The notes below the pieces were generated by a model. It searched no databases. It was given only the letters and a program-made list of their open reading frames with translations, and was not told the DNA's origin. Shown here piece by piece: positions 1-13,000 of a DNA stretch of 64,000 nt. Position 1 is the stretch's first letter. Each line of letters starts with the position of its first letter. The DNA is from Gloeopeniophorella convolvens (lineage: Eukaryota; Basidiomycota; Agaricomycetes; Russulales), in assembly GCA_022496205.1 (NCBI GenBank), contig WTXD01000004.1, forward strand, positions 1,054,001-1,118,000, in the 5' to 3' direction. Made by a program: the position numbers and the translations under genes.

Positions 1-2297
1 TGGGTGGGGGCGTCAGCGAACCATAGCAGCGCGATTGCATTGCCTGATCCGCGCCCGCTCCTCGCCCGTGTGCTCCCGACCGAAGCGTCCCGGGTCCTAC
101 GACGCGCGAATACGAGCTGCTCGGGGGTTCCGAAGGTCATCCTTACGCACGCCACACGCCACGCCCAATGGAAGTAGATGTGGGATGCATTGGGTGCGCT
201 GCTGCCACGGCCAATCCGCTGGGCGTTCCGCGCCTCTTCGCGCGAGCGGTTTCGTTTCGTTTCGCAATGGTGCGTACAGTATGTATGTATGTGCGTGTGT
301 ATGTAACATGCGCGCTACGTGTTACGCTACGGTAACTTTATTGTATGTATGCAGCGGGATTGCATATGCGCGCCGCCCCCGGGTGCAGACGTGCTTTCTC
401 CAGCGGGCACGGTGGAGGGATCAGCATGTACATGTGTGGCCCGGTGCCCCTTGCCTCGCGATCTCAATGAGCCTCCGCGCGCCCAGCATGCCATATGGGT
501 GCACGAAGGTACGAACGCACAGGTGCCCGTAATGCATCCGCAGCGCGCCCGCGCACCCACGGGCCAGCGCGGCGTCCGAGCTCGACACACAATTTGGGGC
601 GGCGCCGTCTTCGCCGAGCTGTTCTTGTCGTGCTGCTGTTCTTGCTTCCATCGCGCGGCTGCGGAGCGCTGCGATATGATATGCTCGAACGGCACGCGCG
701 GCGGGCTATCAAATGATGCTGTTTCTGAGGTTGCGATTCAGGGAGGACGATGGGATACGCCGAAGGCTCTCCCCATCAATGGCCGACGGACGACAATTAA
801 GTGGATTACGAATTGTTGTCATACGCCCAGGGGGCGACCGGTGACGCGCTCGGCTTCGGGGCGCGCAGCATGTACTGTACTGCACTTGCGGGGCCCGCTC
901 AAGAGGGACCTTAGATCGAGCGCGAGGACGGACGATTGCCTGTGCGATGACCCGCCTGAGTCGAGATCTCCGCGACTGATATTTTTTTTTTGTTCTCACT
1001 CACACACCACTCCAGGCCAGAGCAACAATTTATCCTTTCCCCGCCCATCGGGACGGGTGAAATGGAGCAATACGCAAAAACGGTGGAAATACAGTACTCC
1101 ATTGCGTGAGCTTTGCATGTCGTTTGACAGATCACACCCGCTCGCAGCCCTTGGGGCTTCGGAGGACGCAGATCTCGTGTGGGTGGGCGGTTGTTCCGCA
1201 AAAATTGCGCTGCAAGGACGCCGGGTAGGGGCGAGCCACTCTGCCAACGCGCAAGCGCGCGTACTTGGACGAATATGTGTCTCGCGTGCGAGGCGTGATG
1301 AGACCTGATGAGACATGGGAGGGGAAGCACTCCAGTCGCTGGAGTCTTTCACGCGCTCCATGGGGAAAGAGGCGAGTTCGACCGATTCGACGAATCTGAG
1401 GCGACCACGTCACGCCCTCGCCGTGATCTGCCTCGCGTGGGCTTATGAGAACCGCCGAGTTGGTGCCACGGAAACTCGCTGGGGCCGGAGACGAGCACAG
1501 AGACGCTGTTGGATCCAGAGTGGGCCCTGCGCTTCCCGCGCAAGATCCTGACTACATATATCGTCGTGGGCACTGACGGCACAGGAAGCGGTCTCTTCGG
1601 ATTGCCTGCAGTTCTCTGGTGCCACTGATCTGATGCAAGCGGTGATTGGACGGACCCGCGGGCGGGCCATACTTTCTTTCGAACGTGGTGGATGCTAGGA
1701 CCGATGGTGCCAGCGGACTTGCAAGTTGCACTCCTATTCGAAAGCCTGTTTCTGTCGGGCTCTGTTCTGGGCCTCCTCAAACGGGAAGCGGTGCTCCCCT
1801 TCCGGCGTTCAAGTGAAAGCACGCGGGCAAGAGAACCGCGAGTTTGAGTGACATGTCACCGTCGTCACCGTGTCACATGGCAGGGGCCAGGCAAAGGACG
1901 TAACAATCCGAGTCACGGACGCCAAATCAGGCTAGCAGTTGCAGTGCGCAGGAACGCAATACAAAGTTCAGGGAAACGGCGGAGTCCGTTCGAGCCGTAG
2001 CGCGTGGTCTTGCCGCGGTAGCCGCCTGTGATGCGCAGTCCCTGGCCGCTGGATGCTGTCAGTGCGTGACTCTTTTTTTCTATGTCTTGACATAACAAGC
2101 CGCACCAATGCGGCCCTGAAACGGGGCTGGGAATGACAGCTGGAACGGGCCCCGATGACGATGGTCCCATCGGGTGCAGAAACATGGAGAGTTATGAAAA
2201 TGTGTCTCTTGGAGGCTAAAAGCAACACAGGGCCACTGTCAAGTCCGAGACGGCCAGATGAACTGGTCCGCGCGCGCGCTGCAGGCCGTCGGAAGGG
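1..2297. other. No supportable gene
   Basis: GC-rich sequence with overlapping open frames on both strands. The longest, 319-1308 (+), has a Cys/Arg-rich composition typical of chance frames in GC-rich DNA. I could not assemble consistent exons with splice signals or a family motif. A gene with many short exons could still be hidden here. Confidence 0.5.
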
Positions 2298-2874
2298 TTA
2301 GAACTGCGTCGCGTGTTCGTCTTCTACGATTGCGTTGCGCCTGGCCTCTTGGGCCGCCACCTCGGCACGCAACCGAGACATGTTGGCGGCGGCGAAGCCC
2401 TGGCTGAATTGATAGCCGGATGCGATACCAGTGACTGATGCAGAAAGGGCAATGGCACGTCAGGACAGACGCCTCGAGACCGTTGAGATTCGGGGAGGAG
2501 ATGACAGGAGGGCTCTGACACCGCAACTGCGGCAGCTGGCCTCGATGGGAATGGTTAGTGGAGGGGAAGGGCCGACTCACGGATTCCGGCAGTGTATGTC
2601 TTGGTTTTGCTGAGTCCTAATCTGCTGCCGATGATGGCTGGGCGCGGGGTGGGGTTGAGACGGCGGGCGCGATGAAGGGAAGAGAAGGTGACGGACCTCC
2701 AAGGAGACCCGCGGTAAGGCCTGCGAATATTCCGTCGCGTCGGGCGTTCTAGGGAGGAAACAGGAATGGAGCAGGGTTTGCGAAGAAGGGGAAGAGGAAG
2801 GTGGGGATTGTGAGACGCACACCATTGGCCCGTGCAACGGCATCGGCAGGGAGGTTGTAATCCGATTGAGACAT
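2298..2874 (-). CDS. Small two-helix membrane protein, 99 aa
   Basis: Four exons in reverse order: 2874-2821, 2748-2697, 2637-2581 and 2434-2298 (54+52+57+137 = 300 nt, in frame). The start MSQSDYNLPADAVARANG is the only ATG fitting the first exon. Residues about 24-37 (GIFAGLTAGLLGAIIG) and about 50-66 (TAGILTGIASGYQF) are Gly-rich hydrophobic segments with GxxxG spacing, separated by a short basic loop. The tail is an Ala/Arg-rich amphipathic helix ending ARRNAIVEDEHATQF. Two membrane helices with Gly zippers suggest a small oligomerising membrane protein, possibly mitochondrial; I do not recognise the family. The last intron (146 nt) is longer than its neighbours. Transcribed divergently from the ZIP4/SPO22 gene. 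Confidence 0.7.
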
Positions 2875-3063
2875 GTTAGCGTGCTGCGTGGAATGTGAAT
2901 GAGCGCGACTGGAGCCTGGTGCCCCAACGTGCTGCCTGCGAGCAGACGCGTCCTGTCACATTCTGGTCACGGGACCCGGCGCGGGTGTCACGGTAGGAGC
3001 ATTCGTCCTCGCGACGACCGCGACGCGCGTCTTCAAGGACCTGCGGCTTGTCTCGTCCCCACT
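2875..3063. promoter_or_regulatory. Short divergent promoter
   Basis: Only 189 bp separate the start codons of the small membrane protein (-) and the ZIP4/SPO22 gene (+), so both promoters must lie in or overlap this interval. I see no clear TATA box. Inference from gene layout. Confidence 0.45.
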
Positions 3064-6000
3064 ATGTCCGCTCGCAAGAGGAAAGAGCGGCCATCAGATC
3101 CCCAGGTGTTCGAAGCCATTCAAGGTCGCTGTCCATACTCATTTTCAGCGTCTCTCTCATCCTGCGAATTGCGTTCATGTAACTCCGCACAGATCTCCTT
3201 CTTAGGATCAAAACAAAACTTAATCACCGCGCGGACTCCCAAAGCGCTCATACCGCTCTCGTCACTGACCTTTACGAACTCGCTGCTTTGTCCGAGCATC
3301 TCCTTCTTCTGCGCTCCAATTCCAGTGATCCCCTCCTGGACCAGTCTCAGGCCGACAGCCTTGATCGGGAGGGTCCGTCCGTCCCGGCTGACCTGACCTC
3401 CTCATCACATCCGTCCTGAACAGGTACCTACTTATGGAACCATTCGAGCTCTATGCGCCTCCTCGCAGGTGATCAGATAGCTGCGGTCGTTGCGGCGCGT
3501 ACGTGTCCAGCCACTCAGCAACGTCCCTAGTACACTCACATTCAAATACATTCTTGTCACCCTACCTGCCGTGATTCTCCCTTTTTTTCCGCAGTGCGCC
3601 TCGCCGGTTTCCGTCTCATTGAGGCTGGTTCACCCGAAGGCCTTGATATCGACTGTCAGTCTTCCCGTTTGTCACGGCCTACTATGCTGGACGGTCCGCA
3701 TCTGCACAGGTCTCGTCCACATGTTGCAATTAGCAAGCAAGACTGGCGCTACCCTGTCAGGTAAAGTGTCTTTGGTTCCCAGGAACAGGTCCCGCAGTCC
3801 TGCATCACCACGTGTGACACTCATCACCCTTTCCGTTTTCGATTCATCTTGTTCTCAGAGCTGGGTAAATACGAAATGGCATCCAGCGTGTTAGCATCTG
3901 CTGCCAAGGTGCGCGTTGTAACGGCGCGCGCGCGACGAGTTCCTAGTCGCCCATTTGCGAGTTCTGATTGTTCCAGTTTGAGCAAAGCCTCCGGAACACA
4001 GACGACCCCCAAAACATTCACCGACAAGCAAAGGCGCAGGCAACTGTGGTCTATTACTGCAGTAGAATGGAAGCAGTAAGCCTCGTGGTCTACTATAAGG
4101 ACGTCGCATATATGCACTCCGGTGCTGAGTCATGTTCCCAGGCTTGGAAGGAAGGCAACGACAGCCTCGCTCAATATATGCTGCAGAACATCACCGGTGT
4201 GTGGCTCTGTGCCGTGAGCCGAGGCAACTCCCGCGTTCATCTGACTATCCTAGAAAGCAACGTTGAACGTTTGGCCCATTTGTCCGCGCGTGACGTATGC
4301 CCTTTCCCGTTTTCGCCTCGTGTCCGCCGCCCTGAGTTCTCGCCTTCTGCCTTCCAGCGTGAACTGCTGGCGTCAAAGGTTCTGGAGATCGGAAGGTCCC
4401 TTCTAGCCGGCGGTAGCCGAGACAATGAGCAGAAAATTGACGCAAGAGCCGAGGAGGCTGTGAAGTGGATGCAGAAAGCGTTCTCCCTCGCAGAGCACCT
4501 CGATGACACGATGACCGCCGGTGCTGCCGAATTGAAGGTGGGAGTTGTTGACCCAATTGGTCTATGTGACTGACAGCGGACGTTTACGGCCTGCAGCGGT
4601 GCATATTGAGAAGTTTAGGTTCGCCTGGCCCCTCTTCCCCATGCTACCTCGTATTTGATGGACACCCGGTTCCCAGCACGTGCCTACGTCCTTTCATCCA
4701 GTCTGAATACGGAGAACCTAGCGCGCGCCGAGACTTCCTTGAATGAGCTGCTCAATTCGGTTCCTCCGGACGACGTAAGCACCTATCAGCCTTGTTGACT
4801 ATTGTTGAACAACGTTGCTCCAGCAAAAGAATGCTGCGAACCAAGAACTCCGGTGGTGGAAACTGGCGGTTCTTAAACGGCGAAACGCTTCTGAGGGCAC
4901 ACTCCTTGAAGGTATGGGAGCCCTGAACTCGGGTCGGCACGGGAGAGTAAATATCTTCTATCCATTGCTGATATCGGTCGGGTGCAGCCTTCAGGTCTAT
5001 CATCAATCATATGGATTTCACAGAAGACAACGTCACTAAGTACATCTCCATCTGTCCTCGGGATCCTAGGTACCCCACTGACCGCCTCCAAACACTATCA
5101 AGCGTTCTGTTCGATCTGAGGACGTTGCCGCATCATCAGTGAGTTTCACTCTTTCCATTTCAAAAGACGTCACCTTACTTGCGACCATCGCGTGTATGTG
5201 AAAGGCTCGTGGTCAAGATCATCCAAATATGTCTTCGAGCCAGTCTGGGTGCTGTCAACAACTCGGGGTTGCCTTTTGTAGAGCGCCTTCTTTTGGCTAT
5301 GATATTCCACTGTTCCAAGGACGTGGATCACGTCAGGGCGATGCGCGATCTTAAAGAAACCTGTTCCCGTACGTGGAACCTTTCCACGCGCGCGCGCATA
5401 CTGACGCCGTCGAGGTTCTAGTGTTGGAGTCCGCCGAATTTGAGCTCCCCAAGATCGGTGCCACTGCGTGTCTCATGGTATGTGTCCTTTCCTCAGCCCG
5501 GCGTCATGATGGGAGCTACCCACCAGCTATTCTATCAATACGGGGAACGAAAGCTCTCACTCAAGCGCTACTCGGATGCTGTTGACTGGTTCCTCCTCGG
5601 AACACAACAAGCGTTCGTGAGCATTGCAGATACCTGTGCAAGCAAATGTTACCGGAAGGCAGCGCTTTGTCACATAGAGCAACAGGAGTACGCGCAAGCA
5701 TCGTCCATAATTCGCCGTTGCCCCGGTGATGAATCCGCCACCCATTATTTGACGCTTTTGGTTGCAGTTAAACAAGGTAAGGGATAATTCTCGGAAAGCG
5801 TCCAGTCATCGATTCTTACTGACCCCGCGCCAAAGGATGGGAAAATGACGGTATGATTCCACTGATCCCTACCGATAACGAATCCGTTGCCGTCTCATGA
5901 TGATGTTTATTCACCCTTCAGCTATTCGGGCAGTACAGGCGATGGTTCACGGTTCCTGCTTTGACCAGAGAATGTTACTCATGGCCACGCGGTTGGCACA

Positions 6001-7882
6001 CGAATCCGATCTCAAAAACTTGCTTCTTTCCGTTCTACAGGAACTCTTAAACTTCGTGAGAGACCAGAAGGTGACCCAAGTGAATGTAGAGCCCGTCACC
6101 TTGGTCCGTTGTATGATCAGGCTCGTTCTTCGCCTCATAGCCGATCCCGCGAATGCAGGGGACAGGTAAGTAGGGTCCATCTGTTTATGTACGTGTCGTT
6201 CCTTATTACGGCGCATGGAATCAGAGGCACCCTCATCGATGCGTTGACTGGGCACTTCGCTACAGGTAAGCCCCTGTGGACCATGGTTTGTGAGGTTCTG
6301 TCATTTAGGTCCGCATGATCGAGCGAAAACGCTGGTCGAGACCGCATGCAAAGAGAAGCGGCTATCCTTCATTATCAAGGATGTCTCATGGCTATGGCGC
6401 ACCGCATACAACTGCGCGGCTCAAGGATGCACAGAATGGGATAATGCAGAAGACAGAGTGCCCCCTCTATTTGATGTGTCACGCGAGGTACGCCTCAGCC
6501 GCTCATCGGGCTGTCTGACATGCTTAGCCCCCTTGCGACGCAGCTTTTGGAGAGCTACTTTGACACAGCTCTCGAGGTCGATGAGGAGATGTACTTGTGT
6601 GTCGTCTTTTCGTCCTTTGCCGCCACATCCGCCAGGGGTGTGTCAAACTTTCTAGGCTTCTGCGCCCGTTTGACGCCGATTGGCAGTGTTTGCCATGCGC
6701 AAACTGGACCCTCAGATGGTCGATTCTGATAAGGTGCGACCTTTCCCCCTTATCTCCCCCAGGTGTCATTAATTTACCATTGCAACTCAGCTTGGGTTCA
6801 CCGCCCGCGAGATCCAGAATTGCGAAGAGCGGCTGCGCAAGATCCTCGAGAAGGGGGTAATCCGTGCTGACAACATTCCCCGTGTGCTGCAATGCTTGGG
6901 TGTGCTGTTGATGTTCGAAGCCGAACTCGCATGTCGCATGAGAGAATGGCAAGTGATACCCATGGTGGTCCAAGTGAGTGCTATCTGTACCCACGCAGAC
7001 CGTGCTTCTCTCATTGTGCCCGGTGAATATGCAGAAGGTCGCGCAGTGCCAAGCTCCGCTCTGTGACACATTCGAAGCCATTGCCGATATGCTCGTAAGT
7101 GTTACACGAAGTAAAGGGATTAATGAACCAAACAAACCATGCTCCATCTAGTGGTCCGCACAGGAGTGCCCTCTGGACGGTGCGGACGTCGGGCGGATTC
7201 TGCGTTTCCCTGTCAGCTGACCGCGGCGCGTAGTCCTGTTCGTGGCGTTGGAGGCATGGCTCATCTCTACGCCCATGTTTCATCTTGCCGCTCATATGTC
7301 TTGATCCTGTCGCAGGCAATTCTACATGCCAGCCTCGACCGCAACGCGCTGTCTGTTGAAAAATTTGCGCGTTGGTTGCGCGCCATCTGTACAATGCTCC
7401 TCGCACGGAACGCCGCCCCCGACCGCTTGAAAGCTATTGGGTACGTAGAGCAGGCTATATCCGTGCTGGAAGAGCATGGCGGCGATGACGACGGCGATGA
7501 GGTGATTGCTTTCTCATCCTCAGGGCAGGTGACTTACCATATTCTATCGGTCCTCTCGGTGCAAGGCATATCCGATGGACGAGCGTTACTGGCTTCTCAC
7601 GTCCTCTTACAACACTGGGATCGAGTGCCTCCAGTACGGCTTGCCTTACATATCTGGCACGTCATTCTCATGGCTTCTCAAGCGTCTGCTTGCTGGATGA
7701 TGCCAGGCGATGGTTCGAGGCCAGCAGCCGTATATGCAGGTTTGTTCCGGATGGCGCCGTCAGAGCAAAGAAGGTGCGTCAGCCACCTAGTCTTCGCACC
7801 TCTTTCTCTCTTTCATTCTCATGTCCGTTTGGAACAGATCACCGAGACGTATACCCATCTGATGAATCGTTATGGTTCGTGA
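3064..7882 (+). CDS. SPO22: Meiosis protein SPO22/ZIP4-like
   Basis: TPR-repeat scaffold needed for synaptonemal complex assembly and crossover control at meiosis. About 30 exons give about 980 residues. The first are 3064-3124, 3193-3372, 3424-3498, 3595-3654 and 3710-3760; the last are 7566-7633, 7683-7773 and 7838-7882. Family hallmarks seen: the N-terminal segment RLAGFRLIEAG, the TPR-like stretch YSDAVDWFLLGTQQ, the block KDVSWLWRTAYNCAAQGCTE, DRLKAIGYVEQA, ERYWLLTSSYNTGIECL and the C-terminus ETYTHLMNRYGS. One exon, 5836-5850, is only 15 nt and adds the residues GWEND in frame. The junction near 7234-7315 is uncertain: a GC donor at 7254 or a GT donor upstream both keep the frame. The gene appears intact. 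It converges on UTP18, with 187 bp between stop codons. Confidence 0.9.
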
Positions 7883-8069
7883 CACGCCCTGGTCCGACAG
7901 CGCTTGTGTCTCTGGCTCTACTGCTGCGTTCGTTTCTGCCGACCGTTTCTTGTCCGCGCCGCGATTCTCGGGCCCTCTCTGCGTGCACCCGTTATCTGGA
8001 ACAAGCACTGTCTTTCCTCAGCCACGTGTATGAAGCAATGTAATGCAGCGTCATAAATCATTGTGACTC

Positions 8070-10045
8070 TCAATGTATATCATAATCCTTGAGGTGATAC
8101 AACAAAACACGGCCGCGAGTGTTGCCAAGGGCGACGTACTCGCTACCTGCGGAGAAATCGATACTGGTGACGTGCCCAAGTGGCGTGCTCGATGTCGGCC
8201 AGTTCGAAAACGCGGTCAGGGACGGAAGGTGGATCTGGTGACACGCCGTTAGCTGGGCACGGCGTCACGAGTAGTACGGAATGAGCATACCAGCCGCAGC
8301 TGATCTTTTTGCGTCTTGCTCGCAATTGCAAGAAGCTGTGAATCAGGATTGAACCGGGCTGCCGTGATGGAGGTCGTGAGGTTGCCTATTGCCTTCAAAG
8401 GCTTAGGCCTGCCACCACTGCTCCATGAGGAGGCCGCATCTGAGCCGTACACGTTTACGATCCCTGATTTCGAGCTGTGTGCAGCAGTCAGCGGCGCAGG
8501 CACAACGCCGATGGCGCAGGGTGCTCACCCAATGGCAACATAATTCCCTGCGCGATCACCCGCAAGGACACGGCCCCCAAACCCACCATCGTCCTTCCAC
8601 CGATGCACGCATCGCCGCGAGCTGATGTCCCAGAGATAGACCTCCGCATCCTCGCTCAGAGTCATGAGCTCGCGCCCGCTCGGCAGCCACCATAACGCCC
8701 TCACGCCCGAGTTCGCCTTGACGCTCCCGACTACCTGGCCCGCGCCGGCACGCCAGTCGACGAGGTGCACGTACCCACGGCGCCCCGCGACCGCAAGCAC
8801 ATCTCCGCCCGCGTTGAACGCGCACGTCTCCATGCTGAGGTCCGCGTTGTCGCCGTTTGCGAACGTCGTGCTCCAGAGCCCGCGTGGCGAACGCGTTGTC
8901 GCCCCGGATTGCAGGTCGTACGTGTAATAGAACGGTCGCCGCCCTGTGAGAAGGATCGATGCGCCGGAGGGGTGGAACTGCGCGTTGGTGACAGGTAAGG
9001 CGGGGATGTGAAGGGTCTGAAGGTGCGGGTTTGTGTGGCCATCCACCTGTAAGTGGAGCTGGAGTTAGGGCGGGCGGCGTGATGAGATGAAGCCTGGCGC
9101 ACATTAAACAGTCGTATTCGACGGTCGGACCCCGCAGTGAGGAGCATGGAGACTTGCGGAGACGGGTGAAATTGCAGAGTCGTGACCTCACCCTCAGCCT
9201 GCGCCGCCTGATTCGCGTCTCGAAGACGCTCTATGGATAGCACACCTGGCTCCAAGCGCGTGCGCTGTTTCTGGCCCAGTATGCCGCCCGAGGATGTGAC
9301 GAGCGCGTTAAGGTCTGGTCCTGCTGCATCCACGCCCGCATCACTATCCGTACGCCGCCGCTTCTTCCTCGCAGCAGTGGCCCACTCCGGTGTGGGATTC
9401 ATCTTCATAAACTGTCGCCGTAAACGGCGTTCATACTCGCGACCGCTGACCGCGTCTTCTTCCGGCGCATCGCGCAACTTGCGCAGGCGTGCGGACGAGG
9501 CGAGAGAGACCTCGAGGTTGGCATCGTCGGGGTCTGTCCATGCAGGTGCCTTGCGGCTTTTGGGGAAGGAAGCAGGGGCGGAGGGGCGAACGGCATCGAG
9601 TTCGTGCCCTTCTTCGTCGCCTAAGACAGCGCTTTGTTCTTCATCGCCGCTTGCACCCGAGCTGTCCTCTGGGGGCTCGGTGTCAAGGTCAATATCCGTC
9701 ACATGCAGCTTCTTCGGCGCGCCGTCGTCAACAAAGAAGAGCTGCGATGAGTTGGGGTTAGAAAGCGCTCCGCGCAAATCGAAAGAAACGCACGTCAGAA
9801 TCCAACAGTCCTTCCAGCTCCGCGCCAGCCGCATCAGCACCTTCATACTCCTCAGCGTCCTCTACGGCAGCTATCTTGTTATCTGGCTTCGCAGCGAACA
9901 GTTTGCCGAACAAGAGGCTCTCGAGCCTGCGCTCCTCCTCATCTTTATCCGCATCTTCGTCCAGTAGAACTGGTTCTCCCAGTGGCGCTGCCGTTTCGTG
10001 TGCACGGCCGCTCGTACGTTGGCGTTTGCGGGCGCGTTTGCCCAT
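8070..10045 (-). CDS. UTP18: U3 snoRNP protein Utp18 (WD40), SSU processome
   Basis: WD40 protein of the small-subunit processome that acts in 18S pre-rRNA processing in the nucleolus. Five exons in reverse: 10045-9794, 9741-9103, 9046-8529, 8474-8291 and 8234-8070 (1758 nt, 585 aa, close to the yeast and human lengths). The N-terminus starts MGKRARKRQR and is rich in basic and acidic residues, as in the family. The C-terminal half carries the propeller with typical blocks: VTTLQFHPSPQVSMLLTAG, ASILLTGRRPFYYTYDL, LMTLSEDAEVYLWDI, PLKAIGNLTTSITAARFNPD and the end YVALGNTRGRVLLYHLKDY. Introns are 52-56 nt. No damage seen. Confidence 0.93.
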
Positions 10046-13000
10046 TGCAGGTTGAGAGTGAAGAGACAAGATTTTCGGATCCGGCCCGAACCGCCCGGCA
10101 GCGACTTTGTAGTGCAATGGTGGCGGCCAGGTCAGCTCGACCACCACTCGGACACATGCCCTCCCCAGGATTTCAACTCTACTACATCTTTGACGCGGTA
10201 AGCACCCGCCTGATTGATTCGAACGTAGTATGCCTGGTGTACAGAGCCTTACATTCTGTCTCTCTGCACAAGTATCCCCTTTCTCCGTTAGGTAACACCC
10301 TAGTAGTCGGCATTGGTCGAACGCGCATCGAATATGATTCAACTTTCCTAGGGATTTACTTACGCGGAGGACCCTTGGTATACCTGTGTCCTATGGCCGT
10401 GATGATTGTTCCGCCCTTCTCGGCCCTATCGAAAGGCGAGCCCTATGACTCAGACTCTACGTTCCTTCTGCGAGCCTACCTCTTCCATCTTGATCCCTGT
10501 TGCGAGGTAATACATTCGCCAACAGTCCAAGGGCGTTTTGGCGCCGCAATCACATTGTGCATAACTCTATCTGGTTTCCGGAGTTCAAGGCCCTCCTTTT
10601 TGCTGCAGCGGGTGCCTTCAAAAAAGTCGCTGATGATCCTAAGCAGCTCCAAACCCCATGAGCCTATCCGGGGTAACGCCCCGCTCGAGTTCAAGTGTCT
10701 TCCGTCGTTATAAGCCAACGTGATGACACGACGCACGTCACTCATATTGAGATCTCAGGTTTCTCCGGTCACTGCGTTACCCGAGCGTGTCTTTTCCTGA
10801 CATCTAGATTCAGCACACCGGTACAGCTTCATTGATCCTAGCTCATGGCCCTGACCTGTACCCATCTGTCACAACGCCTGTTGCGTCCACCTAGCAGGAT
10901 CTCCCCTCTCGTAGCTGCCGATGTCTGTCCACTCCCATCAACTGCGAGGTCTCACCTCACCTCATAGATGCAGTCATTCAAGTGGCCTCTGTGCCTCCGT
11001 GGAGGAGCCCCCCGGACGATCAGGTTCGACCTAGTGGTCAGGGAGGCCCCCACAAGCATAATGCGCAAATGATTTTGCCCTACGCGCGCAGGAGTTATGA
11101 CGCTGCTACGTGTCCTCGTGGTCATGGCATTGCATTGCTGATTATGCCCGTGTTTCGTACGCGCCAGTGCCTCGACGACATCAAGTCCTGTCGGCTGAGT
11201 CCTTCCATCCGTTGCGGCCCCTCATTCGAAGTGGTGGTGAGCACAGGTAAAGTAACAGAGGGGGGGGGGGAGACGGGCGAGGCCGAATCACTGGGGCCGG
11301 AACCCGTCGGGAGAGGTCGGGAGCTGGTTACGTGACGTTCCTTTGCGATGTTGAGCTCAGGTACACTTGCCAATAGACAAAAGGCATTCAAAGGCGATAT
11401 GCACACTACGCATTCAAAGCGAGAATGTGATGGCAAGCGCAGCGGCAGGCGGGAGCCTGTCGTCAAGTGTCCAAGAGGCTAACTACAATGCCCCAGACAT
11501 TGCGTAGATTTATGGTCGAAGGGCCGGAATCGCCAAAACACAAAATAAACGACATCCCTGCAAGCAGCCTTCAAGACGGATGAGTGGCAATAAATCACAC
11601 GGACACGATATCGGGAAGGTGTACGGTTCTCGTTTACTGTTGCTCTGATGTTTGAAGTCGTCTCAATGCACGCTTCCCTGCAGAGTACAATTGAGTTGCT
11701 GAGTCCTTGTCCCGAATCTATTGTCGTGATGCCAAGTCTCCGACTTCCCTATTGGCGGCGGTGTGGGCCATCGTGCAGGCTGGCCCGGTGGTGGTCCGCG
11801 TTGCACAGTTCCTGGGGAGGAACTATGATCGGCAAATAAGAGCGCAATTCAAGAACATTCCTCGTACCGCTCAGATGCGTGGTTGGTTCAACGACTAGCT
11901 TCCTCGGTTCATCTCAGCTTGGTCACGCTGTTCGGGTCCAGATCATTTTGTGCGTAGAGATCCACAGTGTAGCCCCACACATAATCGGGGTGCTGTGGGT
12001 TCGGAGCAAGTCCGCACTCATCCGGCTCACAACCTCCTGAGACGATATGATGAACAAACCCCCAATAGCCTTAGTCCCTGGTTTCGGATCTCCTACAGGG
12101 GGTCGATGCATTGCTAGCAGAACCTCCATAGGGTCTCCCGCGCTGGGAGGTGTGATCGACGCCGAAAAGTGTCGGGTATCAACAGAATAATATTGATACC
12201 GACGGGCTTGACCGATTCTGCTGAGCGTCCACTGAAACGCATGCATAGGCGGAACTACGACAATCGACCGCGCCATGCCCTGGCTGTCTGGTGGACACCG
12301 AACCCCTTCTGGGTACATCGATACACGAGATCATCGCATCCACCGAAGCCTCCTCCCCCTGGCCCCTGACCCGGGCTAGCGCCGTGTATCCTCCTACAAT
12401 GTGTATGACTTCCCTGATTACCATGCATACATACCACTTGGATCCTTGGAGGAATACCGCCGCTTGGTGCTTTCAACGCTTGGCCCCACAGGGCATCCGC
12501 CATGCACTTGTCCGATCTGAGGCCGCAATTTTCGTGACGACCCTTTGCATGAACTCCTCCATCCGTTTGCCTCGAAATGAGGCGCGATCCTAGTACCGAA
12601 TGGCGAGGATACTCCCAGTAGAGCCGCTTTTTTTTCGCCTCCGTCATGATAACAACCAACTTGGCCCTTAGCCAAATTCAGGGCCCAGACAGCAGGGCCC
12701 AGCATCATGCATCCAGCACCACACAGTTTGTTATTCCCTGGCTTGGTGTTCGGCCATCTGAGGGCTCGGCTCCTTCGGACCTTCCGGCTTGTGCACCATC
12801 CAGGTATTACTCCGGTCGGGTGCGTCTCCGTACGTCTGTAGGTGCAGTCTGGTTAAGCTTCCGAACTACAAGTTGATCAATACACTGTTGGCGTGCGTCC
12901 GAAAGGGGAATGTGCTTCAAATGAGCAAACGGGGCACACGTTTGCCACCAGCCCAAACGGTATTCAAAGCGCCGCATCAAACAGCATCAAACACACGCAC

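Noticed and set aside
319..1308. 330-codon open frame on the plus strand
   Set aside because: Cys/Arg-rich composition, overlapping long frames on the other strand and no motif; typical chance frame in GC-rich DNA.
5039..5110. Short 33-nt intron in the ZIP4 gene
   Set aside because: Too short for splicing; the frame is continuous across it and the translated residues fit the protein.
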